Source: Achromobacter seleniivolatilans
Lineage (GTDB): Bacteria > Pseudomonadota > Gammaproteobacteria > Burkholderiales > Burkholderiaceae_B
NCBI RefSeq assembly: GCF_030864005.1
Contig: NZ_CP132976.1
Span: 5,084,001-5,148,000, forward strand
Length of the DNA stretch: 64,000 nucleotides
Direction of reading: 5' to 3'
Shown: one piece after another, positions 25,359-34,290 of the stretch
Layout of the letters: each line of letters begins with the position of its first letter
Numbering within the stretch: the stretch's first letter is position 1
Notes under the pieces: model-generated
Seen by the model: the letters and a program-made list of their open reading frames with translations, nothing else
Told to the model about the DNA's origin: nothing
The model's database searches: none
Program-made: the position numbers and the translations under genes

Positions 25359-27335
25359 CTACGCGGCTCGGGCTGTGATGGCGGGGAACGTCTTGACGGG
25401 GCGGATCTTCAGGTCGGCCGAGATCTTGCCGCTGCGTCCGTCTTCGAACTTCACTTCGGTCTCGATGAACTGCGATTGCTTGCCGCCAAAGAGCGCGTCA
25501 ATCAGCACGCCGTATTTCTGCGCGATGAAGGCGCGGCGCACTTTGCGCGTGCGGGTCAATTCATCGTCATCCGGGTCCAGCTCTTTGTGCAGGATCAGGA
25601 AGCGGCTGATCTGGGACGCCGACAATTTTGGATCGGTCGCGAGATCGGCGTTCACCTGTTCGACGCATTCCGTGATCAGCTGGTAGACCTCTTCTTTGGC
25701 TGCCAGGTCGGTGTAGCCCGCATAGGCCAAACCACGGCGCTCGGCCCAGTTGCCCACGGCTTCCAGGTCGATGTTGATGAAGGCGCACACATCTTCGCGG
25801 TCTGCGCCAAAGGCCACGGCTTCTTTGATGTGCTGAAAGAACTTGAGCTTGTTCTCGATGTACTTGGGCGCAAACAGGCTGCCGTTGGCAAGCTTGCCCA
25901 CGTCTTTCGCGCGATCAATGATCTTTAGCTGGCCGTCGGTGTCCAGATATCCCGCGTCTCCGGTATGGAACCAGCCATCCTCGCTGCGCGCTTCGGCAGT
26001 GGCGGCAGGGTTGCGGTAATACTCTTTGAAGAGCCCTGGGCTCTTGACCAGGATTTCGCCGTTATCCGCCACGCGGATTTCCACGCCAGCCACGGGCGGG
26101 CCAACGGTGTCATCGCGCACCTTGCCATCCGGCTGCACGCAGACAAAGACGGACGTTTCGGTGGACCCGTACAGCTGCTTCAGGTTGATGCCGATCGAAC
26201 GATAGAACACAAACAGATCAGGCCCGATGGCCTCGCCCGCGGTGTACGCGACGCGCACACGGCTCATGCCCAGCGCATTGCGCAAAGGGCCGTAGATCAG
26301 CACATTGCCCAGCCCGTAGCGCAGACGATCCCAGGCGTTGACGGATTCGCCGTCAAGTATCTTTGTGCCGACGCGGCGCGCAAGCTTCATGCAGGCGCCA
26401 AACAGTTTGCGCTTGATAAACCCTGCATCTTCCATGCGGATCATCACATGCGTCAGCAGGCCTTCCAGCACGCGTGGCGGCGCGAAGTAGTAAGTGGGGC
26501 CGATGTCGCGCATATCGATCGACACGGTTTCAGGCGATTCGGGATGGTTCACCGTAAAGCCCGTGACCAGCAGCTGGGTATAGGAAAACATGTTCTGCCC
26601 GATCCAGGCGGGGGGCAGATACGCCAGCACGTCTTCCTGGTCCGTCAGCTTTTCCATCTCGGATACGGCGCGCGCACGGTCGATCAGCGCATGGTGCGTG
26701 AGCACCACGCCCTTGGGTTTGCCGGTCGTGCCTGATGTGTAGAACATTGCCGCCGGATCATGCGGTTGCACGGCAGCGATGGCGCGGGGCAGGTAGTCCG
26801 GGTGTTCGGCAGCATGCGCCTGCCCCATGGTCTCCAACTGCTCGTAAGACATCAGCATGGGGTCGGAGTAGTGGCGCAGCCCGCGCGGATCGTCATAGAC
26901 CACCGCTTTCAGCGCCGGGCACTGCTCGCGGACTTCCAGCATCTTGTCCAGCTGTTCCTGGTCTTCCACGATGGCCACGCTGATCTCGGCGTCTTGCAGC
27001 ACGTAGACCATTTCCAGCGCGACGGCATCCTGGTAGAGCGGAACAGGAATGGCGCCCAGCGACTGCGCGGCCATCATGGCCATGTACAGACGGGGACGGT
27101 TCTCACCGATGACGGCCACGTGCATGCCGGGCTGTATGCCCAGGGACGCAAGACCGCTTGCAACGTGACGGACATGCTCCGCCACATCGGACCACGTAAG
27201 GGTTTGCCAGATCCCCAGATCTTTTTCTCGTATCGCGGGCCGCGACCCGCGAACGTTGGCATGCGCGAACAGCAGCGCTGGAAAGGTGTCCAGCGCCGCA
27301 GGCATCTGTGCAGATGCGGGCGATGAATGTGCCAC
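25359..27335 (-). CDS. AMP-binding long-chain acyl-CoA ligase-like protein
   Basis: A 658-residue adenylate-forming enzyme of the long-chain acyl-CoA synthetase type. The AMP-binding motif MFYTSGTTGKPKGVVLTHH, LYGSTETSVFV, and the hinge block GWFHTGDAGYLDTDGQLKIIDRAKD are clear. It activates a carboxylic acid to its CoA ester using ATP. The GTG start at 27335 has GGAGGAGA upstream; the frame is open further but lacks support. As the first gene of an operon with a full ABC importer and a PaaK-like ligase, it probably activates the imported acid; fatty or aromatic acid is an inference. A Crp/Fnr-type gene is divergent. Confidence 0.85.
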   Translation of the reverse strand: MAHSSPASAQMPAALDTFPALLFAHANVRGSRPAIREKDLGIWQTLTWSDVAEHVRHVASGLASLGIQPGMHVAVIGENRPRLYMAMMAAQSLGAIPVPLYQDAVALEMVYVLQDAEISVAIVEDQEQLDKMLEVREQCPALKAVVYDDPRGLRHYSDPMLMSYEQLETMGQAHAAEHPDYLPRAIAAVQPHDPAAMFYTSGTTGKPKGVVLTHHALIDRARAVSEMEKLTDQEDVLAYLPPAWIGQNMFSYTQLLVTGFTVNHPESPETVSIDMRDIGPTYYFAPPRVLEGLLTHVMIRMEDAGFIKRKLFGACMKLARRVGTKILDGESVNAWDRLRYGLGNVLIYGPLRNALGMSRVRVAYTAGEAIGPDLFVFYRSIGINLKQLYGSTETSVFVCVQPDGKVRDDTVGPPVAGVEIRVADNGEILVKSPGLFKEYYRNPAATAEARSEDGWFHTGDAGYLDTDGQLKIIDRAKDVGKLANGSLFAPKYIENKLKFFQHIKEAVAFGADREDVCAFINIDLEAVGNWAERRGLAYAGYTDLAAKEEVYQLITECVEQVNADLATDPKLSASQISRFLILHKELDPDDDELTRTRKVRRAFIAQKYGVLIDALFGGKQSQFIETEVKFEDGRSGKISADLKIRPVKTFPAITARAA

Positions 27336-27504
27336 GTTGTCTCCTCCGGTTTGGGCACGTCGCGCCAGGTCGCCGCGGGAGCGGCAGTGGCGATGAGGGG
27401 CTTGACCAGTTGGTTTTAGATTTACGGCAGGACTTAAGGTATAAGGTTGGCTTGCTACCAACTGTCACCATCGCGACATTCAAGGAATTTCTAGGGTATT
27501 CCCG

Positions 27505-28212
27505 ATGCAACTAGCCGACTCCCTTCAACTCGCCGCGGCCTGGTTTCGCGTGCTCAACCGCGAGCAGCAAACGCGCGTCGAGCGAGACCTGACCGTGCAG
27601 CAAGTGGTTGCTGGATCGATCATAGAGCGCAAAGGTGAACTCGCCCAGGCTTGGATTGGCGTATTGGCTGGATTGGTCAAAGTGTCTGTAGGCAATGCGG
27701 AGGGCAAGGTCGCATCCCTGACAGGCGTGCCCGCCGGCGGCTGGATTGGCGAAGGATCTCTGCTGAAACGCGAGGTCCGCAAATATGACATCGTGGCGCT
27801 GCGCGAATCGGTCGTAGCGCGCCTGCCGGCTCCCACTTTCGATTGGTTGCTGGACATCAGCATCCCGTTCAACCGATACCTGCTCCATCAACTGAACGAG
27901 CGCGTGGCGCAGTTCATCGGCAAGGCGGAGTACGACCGTCTGCTGGACCCGGATGCGCGCGTTGCACGGTGTCTGGCCGAGCTCTTCAACCCTTTGCTGT
28001 ATCCCGGCATGGGCATGCGGCTGACGATTACGCAAGAAGAAGTCGGCTATCTGGCGCGGGTGTCGCGGCAACGCGCCAACCAGGCGCTGCGCAAACTCGA
28101 AGAGGCAGGGTTGCTGAATGTGGAATACGGCGCTGTCCGTGTGCTCGATCTGGATGGCTTGAAGCAGTATGGATCCGATCACACCGCGATCGAGGGCGAA
28201 CAAGCCGCCTAG
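27505..28212 (+). CDS. Crp/Fnr family transcriptional regulator
   Basis: A 235-residue regulator with a cyclic-nucleotide-type sensor domain (about 1-140), a long dimer helix and a winged-helix domain with the recognition region TQEEVGYLARVSRQRANQALRKLEEAGLL. It lacks the N-terminal Cys cluster of Fnr, so it is not an Fe-S oxygen sensor, and the phosphate-binding cassette of Crp is not obvious; the effector may be the CoA ester or acid handled by the divergent operon. It is divergent from that operon with 169 bases between, the usual layout for a local regulator. Confidence 0.85.
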   Translation: MQLADSLQLAAAWFRVLNREQQTRVERDLTVQQVVAGSIIERKGELAQAWIGVLAGLVKVSVGNAEGKVASLTGVPAGGWIGEGSLLKREVRKYDIVALRESVVARLPAPTFDWLLDISIPFNRYLLHQLNERVAQFIGKAEYDRLLDPDARVARCLAELFNPLLYPGMGMRLTITQEEVGYLARVSRQRANQALRKLEEAGLLNVEYGAVRVLDLDGLKQYGSDHTAIEGEQAA

Positions 28213-28242
28213 GCGGTCGCAGCCCGTTTACAAAAAAAACGC

Positions 28243-28271
28243 TTGACGATGAATAGTGCGCTATTTAATAT
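28243..28271 (+). promoter_or_regulatory. ohrR promoter with overlapping operator
   Basis: A -35 box TTGACG and a -10 box TAATAT are separated by 17 bases. Within the spacer lies the inverted repeat AATAG-TGCG-CTATT (28252-28265). The half-site AATAGTGC recurs in the palindrome before ohr, so the same repressor probably binds both. Confidence 0.7.
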
Positions 28272-28277
28272 TGCGCA

Positions 28278-28739
28278 ATGAAATCCCGATCCAAACCCAA
28301 AGGCGCTTTCAACCCGCTGCTGCTGGACAGCCAGTTGTGCTTTGCCTTGTATTCGACCTCGCTGGCGATGAACAAGGTGTACCGCAAGCTGTTGCGCGGG
28401 CTGGACCTGACCTATCCCCAGTATCTGGTGATGCTGGTGCTCTGGGAAAGCGAAGACCTGACGGTGACGGATATCGGCGACCGCCTGTTCCTGGATTCCG
28501 CGACGCTCACGCCGCTGCTAAAGCGTCTGGAAGCTGCCGGCCTGGTGACCCGCAAGCGGGCGGTAGACGACGAGCGGCAGGTGATCGTAGGCCTGACCAG
28601 GCAAGGCCGCGACCTGCGTGAGAAGGCCGAAGCCGTGCCCCACGCGATTGCGGCCGCTGCCCAGTGCACGCTGGACGAGGCACAGGGTGTGATGAAGACC
28701 TTGCACGCGCTCAGGGAAAAGCTGGTCGATAGTCTTTGA
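28278..28739 (+). CDS. ohrR: Organic hydroperoxide-sensing repressor OhrR (MarR family)
   Basis: A 153-residue MarR-type winged-helix repressor with the OhrR hallmarks: reactive Cys21 in [11 protein letters not shown], Tyr residues in [14 protein letters not shown], and the DNA-binding region [20 protein letters not shown] second Cys at 130 ([10 protein letters not shown]) matches the resolving Cys of two-Cys OhrR (Cys22/Cys127 in Xanthomonas), so oxidation probably gives a disulfide rather than S-thiolation. It should repress itself and ohr, 193 bases downstream, through the palindromes at 28252 and 28775. Confidence 0.92.
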   Translation: MKSRSKPKGAFNPLLLDSQLCFALYSTSLAMNKVYRKLLRGLDLTYPQYLVMLVLWESEDLTVTDIGDRLFLDSATLTPLLKRLEAAGLVTRKRAVDDERQVIVGLTRQGRDLREKAEAVPHAIAAAAQCTLDEAQGVMKTLHALREKLVDSL

Positions 28740-28774
28740 ATGGAAGGATGACCGCAGTCATCGTCCGGCCATAT

Positions 28775-28805
28775 AAATAGTGCACGATATAGTCGTGTGC
28801 TATTT
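28775..28805 (+). promoter_or_regulatory. Palindromic operator before ohr (probable OhrR site)
   Basis: A 31-bp near-perfect dyad: AAATAG-tg-CACGA, centre, TCGTG-tg-CTATTT. The outer half-sites match the palindrome in the ohrR promoter. It lies 128 bases before the ohr start. Confidence 0.7.
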
Positions 28806-28932
28806 AAAAGTCAAGCAGAGCAGTTTTAAGGTTCAGTACAGAAGCGTCAGTACCTGAAAGTCAGCAGTACGCCGTGGCGGGAGGTCCCGCCCGGTATGGC
28901 AGTTCACCATCTATCTTGAAAGGAAACACACC

Positions 28933-29358
28933 ATGTCGATCGAAAAAGTCTTGTACCGCGCCAGTGCAACCGCCACCGGAGGCCGTGAAGGCCGTGGCGT
29001 GAGCGACGACGGTAACCTGGACGTCAAGTTGACCACTCCTCGTGAACTGGGCGGCGCAGGCGCTGCCGGCACGAACCCCGAGCAATTGTTTGCCGTTGGC
29101 TATTCGGCGTGCTTCCTGGGCGCAATGAAGTTCGTCGGCGGCCGCGACAAGATTGCGATTCCTGCAGACGTTTCGGTTAACGGCAATGTGGGCATCGGCC
29201 CCATTCCCACCGGCTTCGGCATTGAAGTCGAACTGAAGATCTCGTTGCCGGGCATGGAGCGTGAGCTGGCCGAGAAGCTGGTGGCCGCGGCGCACATCGT
29301 GTGCCCGTATTCGAACGCCACGCGCGGCAACATTGACGTGACGTTGACGATTGTCTGA
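28933..29358 (+). CDS. ohr: Organic hydroperoxide reductase Ohr
   Basis: A 141-residue OsmC-family peroxidase. The catalytic residues are at the expected places: Arg18, Glu50, peroxidatic Cys60 ([13 protein letters not shown]) and resolving Cys124 ([13 protein letters not shown]), each one less than the Xylella numbering. It reduces lipid and organic peroxides with lipoyl-dependent electron supply in the cytoplasm. It is preceded by AAGGAAA and by the OhrR-type operator, and followed by a strong terminator. It forms a functional pair with ohrR upstream. Confidence 0.95.
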   Translation: MSIEKVLYRASATATGGREGRGVSDDGNLDVKLTTPRELGGAGAAGTNPEQLFAVGYSACFLGAMKFVGGRDKIAIPADVSVNGNVGIGPIPTGFGIEVELKISLPGMERELAEKLVAAAHIVCPYSNATRGNIDVTLTIV

Positions 29359-29384
29359 TCGTTGATCGTTGATCGTTGATCGCT
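29357..29384 (+). repeat. Four 7-bp direct repeats overlapping the ohr stop
   Basis: GATCGTT three times and then GATCGCT, in tandem, beginning inside the ohr stop codon and running into the terminator stem. Confidence 0.8.
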
Positions 29385-29422
29385 GCCAGCTGGCCGTTGC
29401 GGCCAGCTGGCAGCGTCTTTTT
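29382..29422 (+). terminator. Intrinsic terminator of ohr
   Basis: A perfect 14-bp stem GCTGCCAGCTGGCC with a 5-base loop (GTTGC), followed by GTCTTTTT. It separates ohr from the convergent liv-type operon. Confidence 0.9.
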
Positions 29423-29442
29423 GCATCACGCCAACTTCTTCC

Positions 29443-30165
29443 TTAGTGGCCTCCGCCCAGATATGCCGCTACGACAGCCGGGTCATGCTTTAACTTCTCT
29501 GCGCTGCCATGGACGGATATCTTGCCGTTCTCCAACACATATCCGTAGTCAGCCACATTCAACGCGGCTGCGGCAAACTGCTCCACCAGCAGCATCGTTA
29601 CCCCTTCGTCCTTCAGGCGGGCGATGATCCGGAAAACCTCTTCCACCAGAATCGGCGCCAAGCCCATCGACGGCTCATCCAGCAGCACCAATTCCGGATT
29701 CAACATCACCGCCCGCGCCATGGCCAGCATCTGTTGCTCGCCGCCCGATAAGGTCCCCGCCAATTGCTCGCGGCGTTCCTTCAGGCGCGGGAACAGATCC
29801 ATGGCGCGGCCCAGGTCAGCCTGCACATCGCCTTTGGGCCGGCTGCCTGTCAGACGCGGAAACGCGCCCAACAGCAGATTGTCGGTCACTGACAGCGTGG
29901 GAAAAACCCTGCGGCCTTCAGGCGAATGCGCCAGCCCCAAGCGCGCGATGCGGTGGGATTCCAGGCCGTCGATGCGTTTGCCGCTTAACGTGACCTCGCC
30001 CGCGGTGGGGCGGATCATGCCGGACAGCGCACGCATCGTTGTGGTCTTGCCGGCGCCGTTGGAGCCGATCAGCGTTACGACCTTGGCCTTGGGCACTTCC
30101 ATGCTGATGCCGTGAAGCACCTTGACCTTGCCATAACCGGCTTCCAGATTCTTGATCGATAGCAT
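29443..30165 (-). CDS. livF: Branched-chain amino acid ABC transporter ATPase LivF
   Basis: A 240-residue ABC ATPase of LivF length and type, with Walker A GSNGAGKTT, signature LSGGEQQMLA and Walker B LVLLDEPSMG. It is the last gene of a four-gene minus-strand operon (livK, livH, livM-livG fusion, livF) and 18 bases from the fusion gene. It should work with the ATPase domain of the fusion to power uptake of branched-chain or other hydrophobic amino acids. Confidence 0.9.
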   Translation of the reverse strand: MLSIKNLEAGYGKVKVLHGISMEVPKAKVVTLIGSNGAGKTTTMRALSGMIRPTAGEVTLSGKRIDGLESHRIARLGLAHSPEGRRVFPTLSVTDNLLLGAFPRLTGSRPKGDVQADLGRAMDLFPRLKERREQLAGTLSGGEQQMLAMARAVMLNPELVLLDEPSMGLAPILVEEVFRIIARLKDEGVTMLLVEQFAAAALNVADYGYVLENGKISVHGSAEKLKHDPAVVAAYLGGGH

Positions 30166-30183
30166 CTTGTTGTCCTTGTGGCA

Positions 30184-32109
30184 TCAGGCGGGCGCGCCGC
30201 CCAGATACGCCTCGATCACGCGGGCGTCACTTTGCACTTCGTTGGGCAGCCCTTCGGCGATCTTCTGGCCAAAGTCCAGCACCGATACGGTGTCGCACAC
30301 GCCCATGACCACATCCATATGGTGTTCGATGAGAATCAGCGTGATGCCGTGGTCGCGTACCTTGCGGATGATGGCCAGCAGCTCGACGATGTCAGGCGCG
30401 GTCAAGCCGGCTGCGGGTTCATCCAGCAGGAGCAGTTGCGGGTCCAGCGCCAGCGCGCGAGCTATTTCCAGCAAGCGCTGTTTGCCATAGGGCAGGTTGC
30501 GGGCTTCTTCGCTGGCCAGAGACTCCAGGCCAACGAACTCCAACAACGCCATGGCGCGCGCACGTGCGCCTTGCTCTTCACCCTTCCACTTGGGGGTGCG
30601 CAGCGCAATGCCGGCCAGGCCCGTGGTGAAGGTGTGGTGCAGGCCCACCAGCACGTTTTCCAGCGCGGTCATTTCGCCAAAAAGCTGCACGTTCTGGAAG
30701 GTGCGCGCAATGCCGCTGGCGGCGATGTCGGCAGGCGCCAAGCCAACCAGCGACTTGCCAGAGAAGTCCACTGAACCCGCTGTGGGCACGTAAATGCCCG
30801 TCAGCACGTTCATCATCGTGCTCTTGCCGGACCCGTTGGGTCCGATCAGGCCGTGGATGGTGCCGCGCTTGATGGTCAGATCCACTTCGTTCAGTGCTTT
30901 CAGACCGCCAAACTGCATCAGCACGCTCTTGGCCGACAGCAGCGTTTCGCCCTTGCCAGCCACGGCTTCGGGGGCTACCGCTTCCTGCTCTTTCACCAGG
31001 TCTTTCTTGACCGCCAGCGCCGCGCGCCGGGTGGAGAAGAAAAGATTGCGGACAAAGCCCACGATGCCATCGGGCAGGTAATACACCACGAACAGAATCA
31101 TGGCGCCGAAGATCGTCAGGCGCCAATCGGTCACAGCGTCCAGCCAATACGAGAAGATCGCCAGCAAGATGGTTCCCACAACCGGCACCACGACGCGGCG
31201 AGGCTCTGCGCGGCCTTTGGAGATGGCGATGATGCTTCCCACCGTGACCAGGACAGCCACGCCCAGCGCGATCAACCGGAACGTGCTGATGTCATCCAGC
31301 ATCTTGGGCAGCAGCACAATGATGGATGCGCCCAGCAACGCGCCGGTGCGGCTCTTGCGTCCGCCCATGATGATGGCGAGCAAGAACAGAATGGTCAGTT
31401 CAAAGTTGTAGGTGTTGGGCGAGATGTACTGTTCCGAATACGAATACAGCGCGCCTGCCAAGCCGGCAAAGCCTGCACTGATCACGAAGGCAATCACCTT
31501 GTGCCGGTAGACCGACACGCCCATGCAATCGGACGCAATGGGGCTGTCGCGCAGCGCTTCGAACGAGCGGCCCAGGTGCGACTTCATGATGCGGTGCACG
31601 ACGATCAACGAGATCACCAGCAGCGCGCCGACCAGCCAGAAGTATTCGCTCTTGGTCAGTATGTGGCCCCCGATGGACGGCTTGGGAATCTTGATGCCCA
31701 AGGGCCCTTCGGTCATGAAGGTCATTTCGTTGATCAGAATCTGGATGATGGTGCCGAATGCCAGCGTCACCATGGCCAGATAGGGGCCCGTTACCCGTAG
31801 CGCCGGTAACGCCAGCACTGCGCCAAAGGCGGCCGCGATCAGGATGGCGGCGGGAAGGATCACCCAGATGGGCATCTGCAAATGAAAGAACAGCACGCCG
31901 GCCACATACGAGCCAATGCCGAACAGGCCGGCATGCCCCAGCGACACCTGGCCTGTGTAGCCCACCACAATATCGAGCCCGAACAGCAGGATCGAATAGA
32001 TCATGATCGTTTCGATCAGGTGCAGGTAATACGTATTGGTCACGCCCAGCGGCACGGCGGCCAGGCAGGCAACCGCTACGACGGATAGCAAGAGGTGCAA
32101 GGGTTTCAT
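30184..32109 (-). CDS. LivM permease fused to LivG ATPase
   Basis: A 641-residue single chain. Residues 1-350 or so are a LivM permease with about nine membrane segments (VGYTGQVSLGHAGLFGIGSYVAG; LRVTGPYLAMVTLAFGTIIQ). After a linker near 365-390 follows a complete LivG ATPase: Walker A GPNGSGKST, Q-loop ARTFQNVQLF, signature NLPYGKQRLLEIARAL, Walker B LLLLDEPAAGL. Both parts keep their key residues, so the fusion should be active. Such permease-ATPase fusions occur in several betaproteobacteria. It lies 3 bases after livH and 18 before livF. Confidence 0.92.
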   Translation of the reverse strand: MKPLHLLLSVVAVACLAAVPLGVTNTYYLHLIETIMIYSILLFGLDIVVGYTGQVSLGHAGLFGIGSYVAGVLFFHLQMPIWVILPAAILIAAAFGAVLALPALRVTGPYLAMVTLAFGTIIQILINEMTFMTEGPLGIKIPKPSIGGHILTKSEYFWLVGALLVISLIVVHRIMKSHLGRSFEALRDSPIASDCMGVSVYRHKVIAFVISAGFAGLAGALYSYSEQYISPNTYNFELTILFLLAIIMGGRKSRTGALLGASIIVLLPKMLDDISTFRLIALGVAVLVTVGSIIAISKGRAEPRRVVVPVVGTILLAIFSYWLDAVTDWRLTIFGAMILFVVYYLPDGIVGFVRNLFFSTRRAALAVKKDLVKEQEAVAPEAVAGKGETLLSAKSVLMQFGGLKALNEVDLTIKRGTIHGLIGPNGSGKSTMMNVLTGIYVPTAGSVDFSGKSLVGLAPADIAASGIARTFQNVQLFGEMTALENVLVGLHHTFTTGLAGIALRTPKWKGEEQGARARAMALLEFVGLESLASEEARNLPYGKQRLLEIARALALDPQLLLLDEPAAGLTAPDIVELLAIIRKVRDHGITLILIEHHMDVVMGVCDTVSVLDFGQKIAEGLPNEVQSDARVIEAYLGGAPA

Positions 32110-32112
32110 CGT

Positions 32113-32985
32113 TTACACCTTCTTGATGGCGGTCTTGCCGAAAAGACCGGCGGGTTTGAAGGTCAGAACGAGCAACAGCAACACCAATCCCGGCACGTCT
32201 TTGTATCCCGTTGAAAGATAGAACCCGGTGGTCGTTTCGGCGATCCCCAGGATCAGCCCGCCCACCACAACGCCCATCCCGCTGGACAAGCCGCCAATGA
32301 TCGCGACAGCGAATGCCTTCAAGCCCAGCACCGCGCCCATCGTGGCGCCGGTAAGCGTCAAGGGCGCCACCAGCACGCCGGCAAATGCGGCGGTGAGCGA
32401 CGACAGCGCATACGAAAACGTGATGACCATGCCTGTGTTGATACCCATCAGGCCGGCCGCATCGCGGTCGTTCGACGTAGCGACGAAGGCTTTGCCGTAG
32501 ATGGATTTTCGGTTGAATATTTCCACCAGAATCATCATGCCCAACGCGCCGAAAACCACCAGCAGCTCCATGGGCAAGACGTTGGCGCCCATCACCTGAA
32601 TCGGTGCTTCGGGCAGTGGCGAGGGAAAGCGCAGGTCGTCGCGGCCCCAGATGTTTTCGGCTACGTTCTTGAAGATGATCCCCAAGGCGATGGTGGCCAT
32701 GATCCAGCCGAATTCCGACCGCGTCTTGATGGCCGGCCGCACGCCAACGCGCTCGACCAGCGCGCCTTGCGCAAAGCCGAAGATGCAGACGATGGGAATC
32801 ATGACCCAGTAATTCACGCCCAGGCCGACCAGCGTGAGTCCGACAAGCGCGCCCAGCATCAGGGCTTCGCCCTGACCGAAGTTCAGCGTGCCCGATGTGG
32901 CAAATGTGAGCTGGTATCCGAACGCAATGACGGCATAGATCATGCCTAGCGCGATACCGCTATAGATGAGCTGTAGAAGAATCAT
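32113..32985 (-). CDS. livH: Branched-chain amino acid ABC transporter permease LivH
   Basis: A 290-residue permease with about eight membrane segments and LivH motifs (AFGYQLTFATSGTLNFGQGEAL at the N terminus; ATSNDRDAAGLMGINTG in the coupling loop). Its stop lies 3 bases from the start of the permease-ATPase fusion, so coupled translation is likely. It is separated from livK by 141 bases, which may hold an extra control signal. Confidence 0.9.
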   Translation of the reverse strand: MILLQLIYSGIALGMIYAVIAFGYQLTFATSGTLNFGQGEALMLGALVGLTLVGLGVNYWVMIPIVCIFGFAQGALVERVGVRPAIKTRSEFGWIMATIALGIIFKNVAENIWGRDDLRFPSPLPEAPIQVMGANVLPMELLVVFGALGMMILVEIFNRKSIYGKAFVATSNDRDAAGLMGINTGMVITFSYALSSLTAAFAGVLVAPLTLTGATMGAVLGLKAFAVAIIGGLSSGMGVVVGGLILGIAETTTGFYLSTGYKDVPGLVLLLLVLTFKPAGLFGKTAIKKV

Positions 32986-33126
32986 GGTGTTTTTCGCGTA
33001 GCGCTGTGTTCCGTCCCAACCCCCTTGGGCAGAACGCGGTTTTCAGGCGGCTGCATGCCCCGCGCCCTATATGCGGGGCGCGTGCGGCGGCGGCCGGGCA
33101 GCCGCCGCCTTCCTGCTCTTTGGAAC

Positions 33127-34290
33127 TTAGTTGGCCTTGACGACCTTGCCGCCCTTGACCTCGCCGATGACCACTTCCTTGGCCGTGATCGCGTCGTGGT
33201 TGGTGGCCGAGAACGGCTTGTTGTAGGTCATGACGACGCCTTCAACCGGCGTTTGCAGGTTTTCCAGCGCTTCGCGCACCTTGGGGCCGTCGGTGGAATT
33301 GGCCTGCTTGATGGCCGCAGCCAGCAAGAAGATCGAGTCGTAACCCTGCGCAGCCGACACGGGCGAGTCGATGCGATTGTTCTTGGGCTTGAACTTGGCC
33401 AGATAGGCGTCGATGAACGCCTTGCGCTTGGGGGTGTCCGGGTCCTGGATGAAGGTCTGCGGCATGCGCGCGCCTTCGCCGTTGGCGCCGGAGTTATCGA
33501 TGTAGTTGGCCATCGACAAGGTCCAGCTGCCGATGATCGGCACCTTCCAGCCCAGCTTGGTCATGCCATTGGCAATTTGCGCCAGTTCGGGGCCGATGCC
33601 GTAGGTCAGCACGGCTTCTGCGCCAGCTGCCTTGGCCTTCAACAATTGGGCCGTCATGTCGACGTCTTTGATGTTGAATTTTTCAACGGCCACGGGCTTG
33701 ATGCCCTTGGCGTCCAGCGCCTTTTCCAAATCTTCGCGGCCCAGCTGGCCGTAGTTGGTGGAGTCGGCCAGAATCGCCACCTTCTTGAAGCCGCGGCGGG
33801 TCACCGCTTCTTCGACGATCATCGGGGCCTGGATGCTGTCATGCGCCGCATTGCGGAACACGTAGTTGTCTGGGTATTCAGGGGCCTTGAACTGGTGCGT
33901 GATCACGCTACCTGTGGCGACGTTGTTGAAAACGGGAATTTTGGCGTCTTGGTAGAAGCGCTGCGATGCCAGCGCCACGCCGGTGTTGATGTAGCCGACG
34001 GTGGCGGCGACTTGTTCCTTGTTGATCAGCTCTTGGGCGATCTGAACACCGCGCTCGTTCTTGGCTTCGTCGTCACGTTCCACGGCGACCAGTTGACGTC
34101 CGAGGACGCCGCCGCTCTTGTTGATTTCCTCGATAGCAAGGCGCACGCCATCGCGCATGCTCACGCCCATGGAGGACGAGCCGCCGGTGTAGGGGCCGGC
34201 CACGCCGATCTTGATAGGGTCAGCAGCGTAAGACGCGGCCGATGCGGCAAATGCAAGGGTTCCTGCTAGCAGCTTCAAACGAAAATCCAT
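33127..34290 (-). CDS. livK: Branched-chain amino acid ABC transporter substrate-binding protein LivK-like
   Basis: A 387-residue exported binding protein with a signal peptide ending near ASYA and a classic HAAT start, IKIGVAGPYTGGSSSMGVSMRDGVRLA. It has the usual two-lobed periplasmic domain and GGKVVKAN at the end. It is the first gene of the operon; GGAGAC lies before its ATG. Whether it binds Leu/Ile/Val or another compound cannot be decided from sequence, as many members of this family bind aromatics or urea. Confidence 0.88.
   Translation of the reverse strand: MDFRLKLLAGTLAFAASAASYAADPIKIGVAGPYTGGSSSMGVSMRDGVRLAIEEINKSGGVLGRQLVAVERDDEAKNERGVQIAQELINKEQVAATVGYINTGVALASQRFYQDAKIPVFNNVATGSVITHQFKAPEYPDNYVFRNAAHDSIQAPMIVEEAVTRRGFKKVAILADSTNYGQLGREDLEKALDAKGIKPVAVEKFNIKDVDMTAQLLKAKAAGAEAVLTYGIGPELAQIANGMTKLGWKVPIIGSWTLSMANYIDNSGANGEGARMPQTFIQDPDTPKRKAFIDAYLAKFKPKNNRIDSPVSAAQGYDSIFLLAAAIKQANSTDGPKVREALENLQTPVEGVVMTYNKPFSATNHDAITAKEVVIGEVKGGKVVKAN

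Noticed and set aside
27446..27462. GTTGG/CCAAC hairpin between the ligase operon and the Crp/Fnr gene
   Set aside because: Only a 5-bp stem; such pairs arise by chance too often to call an operator.
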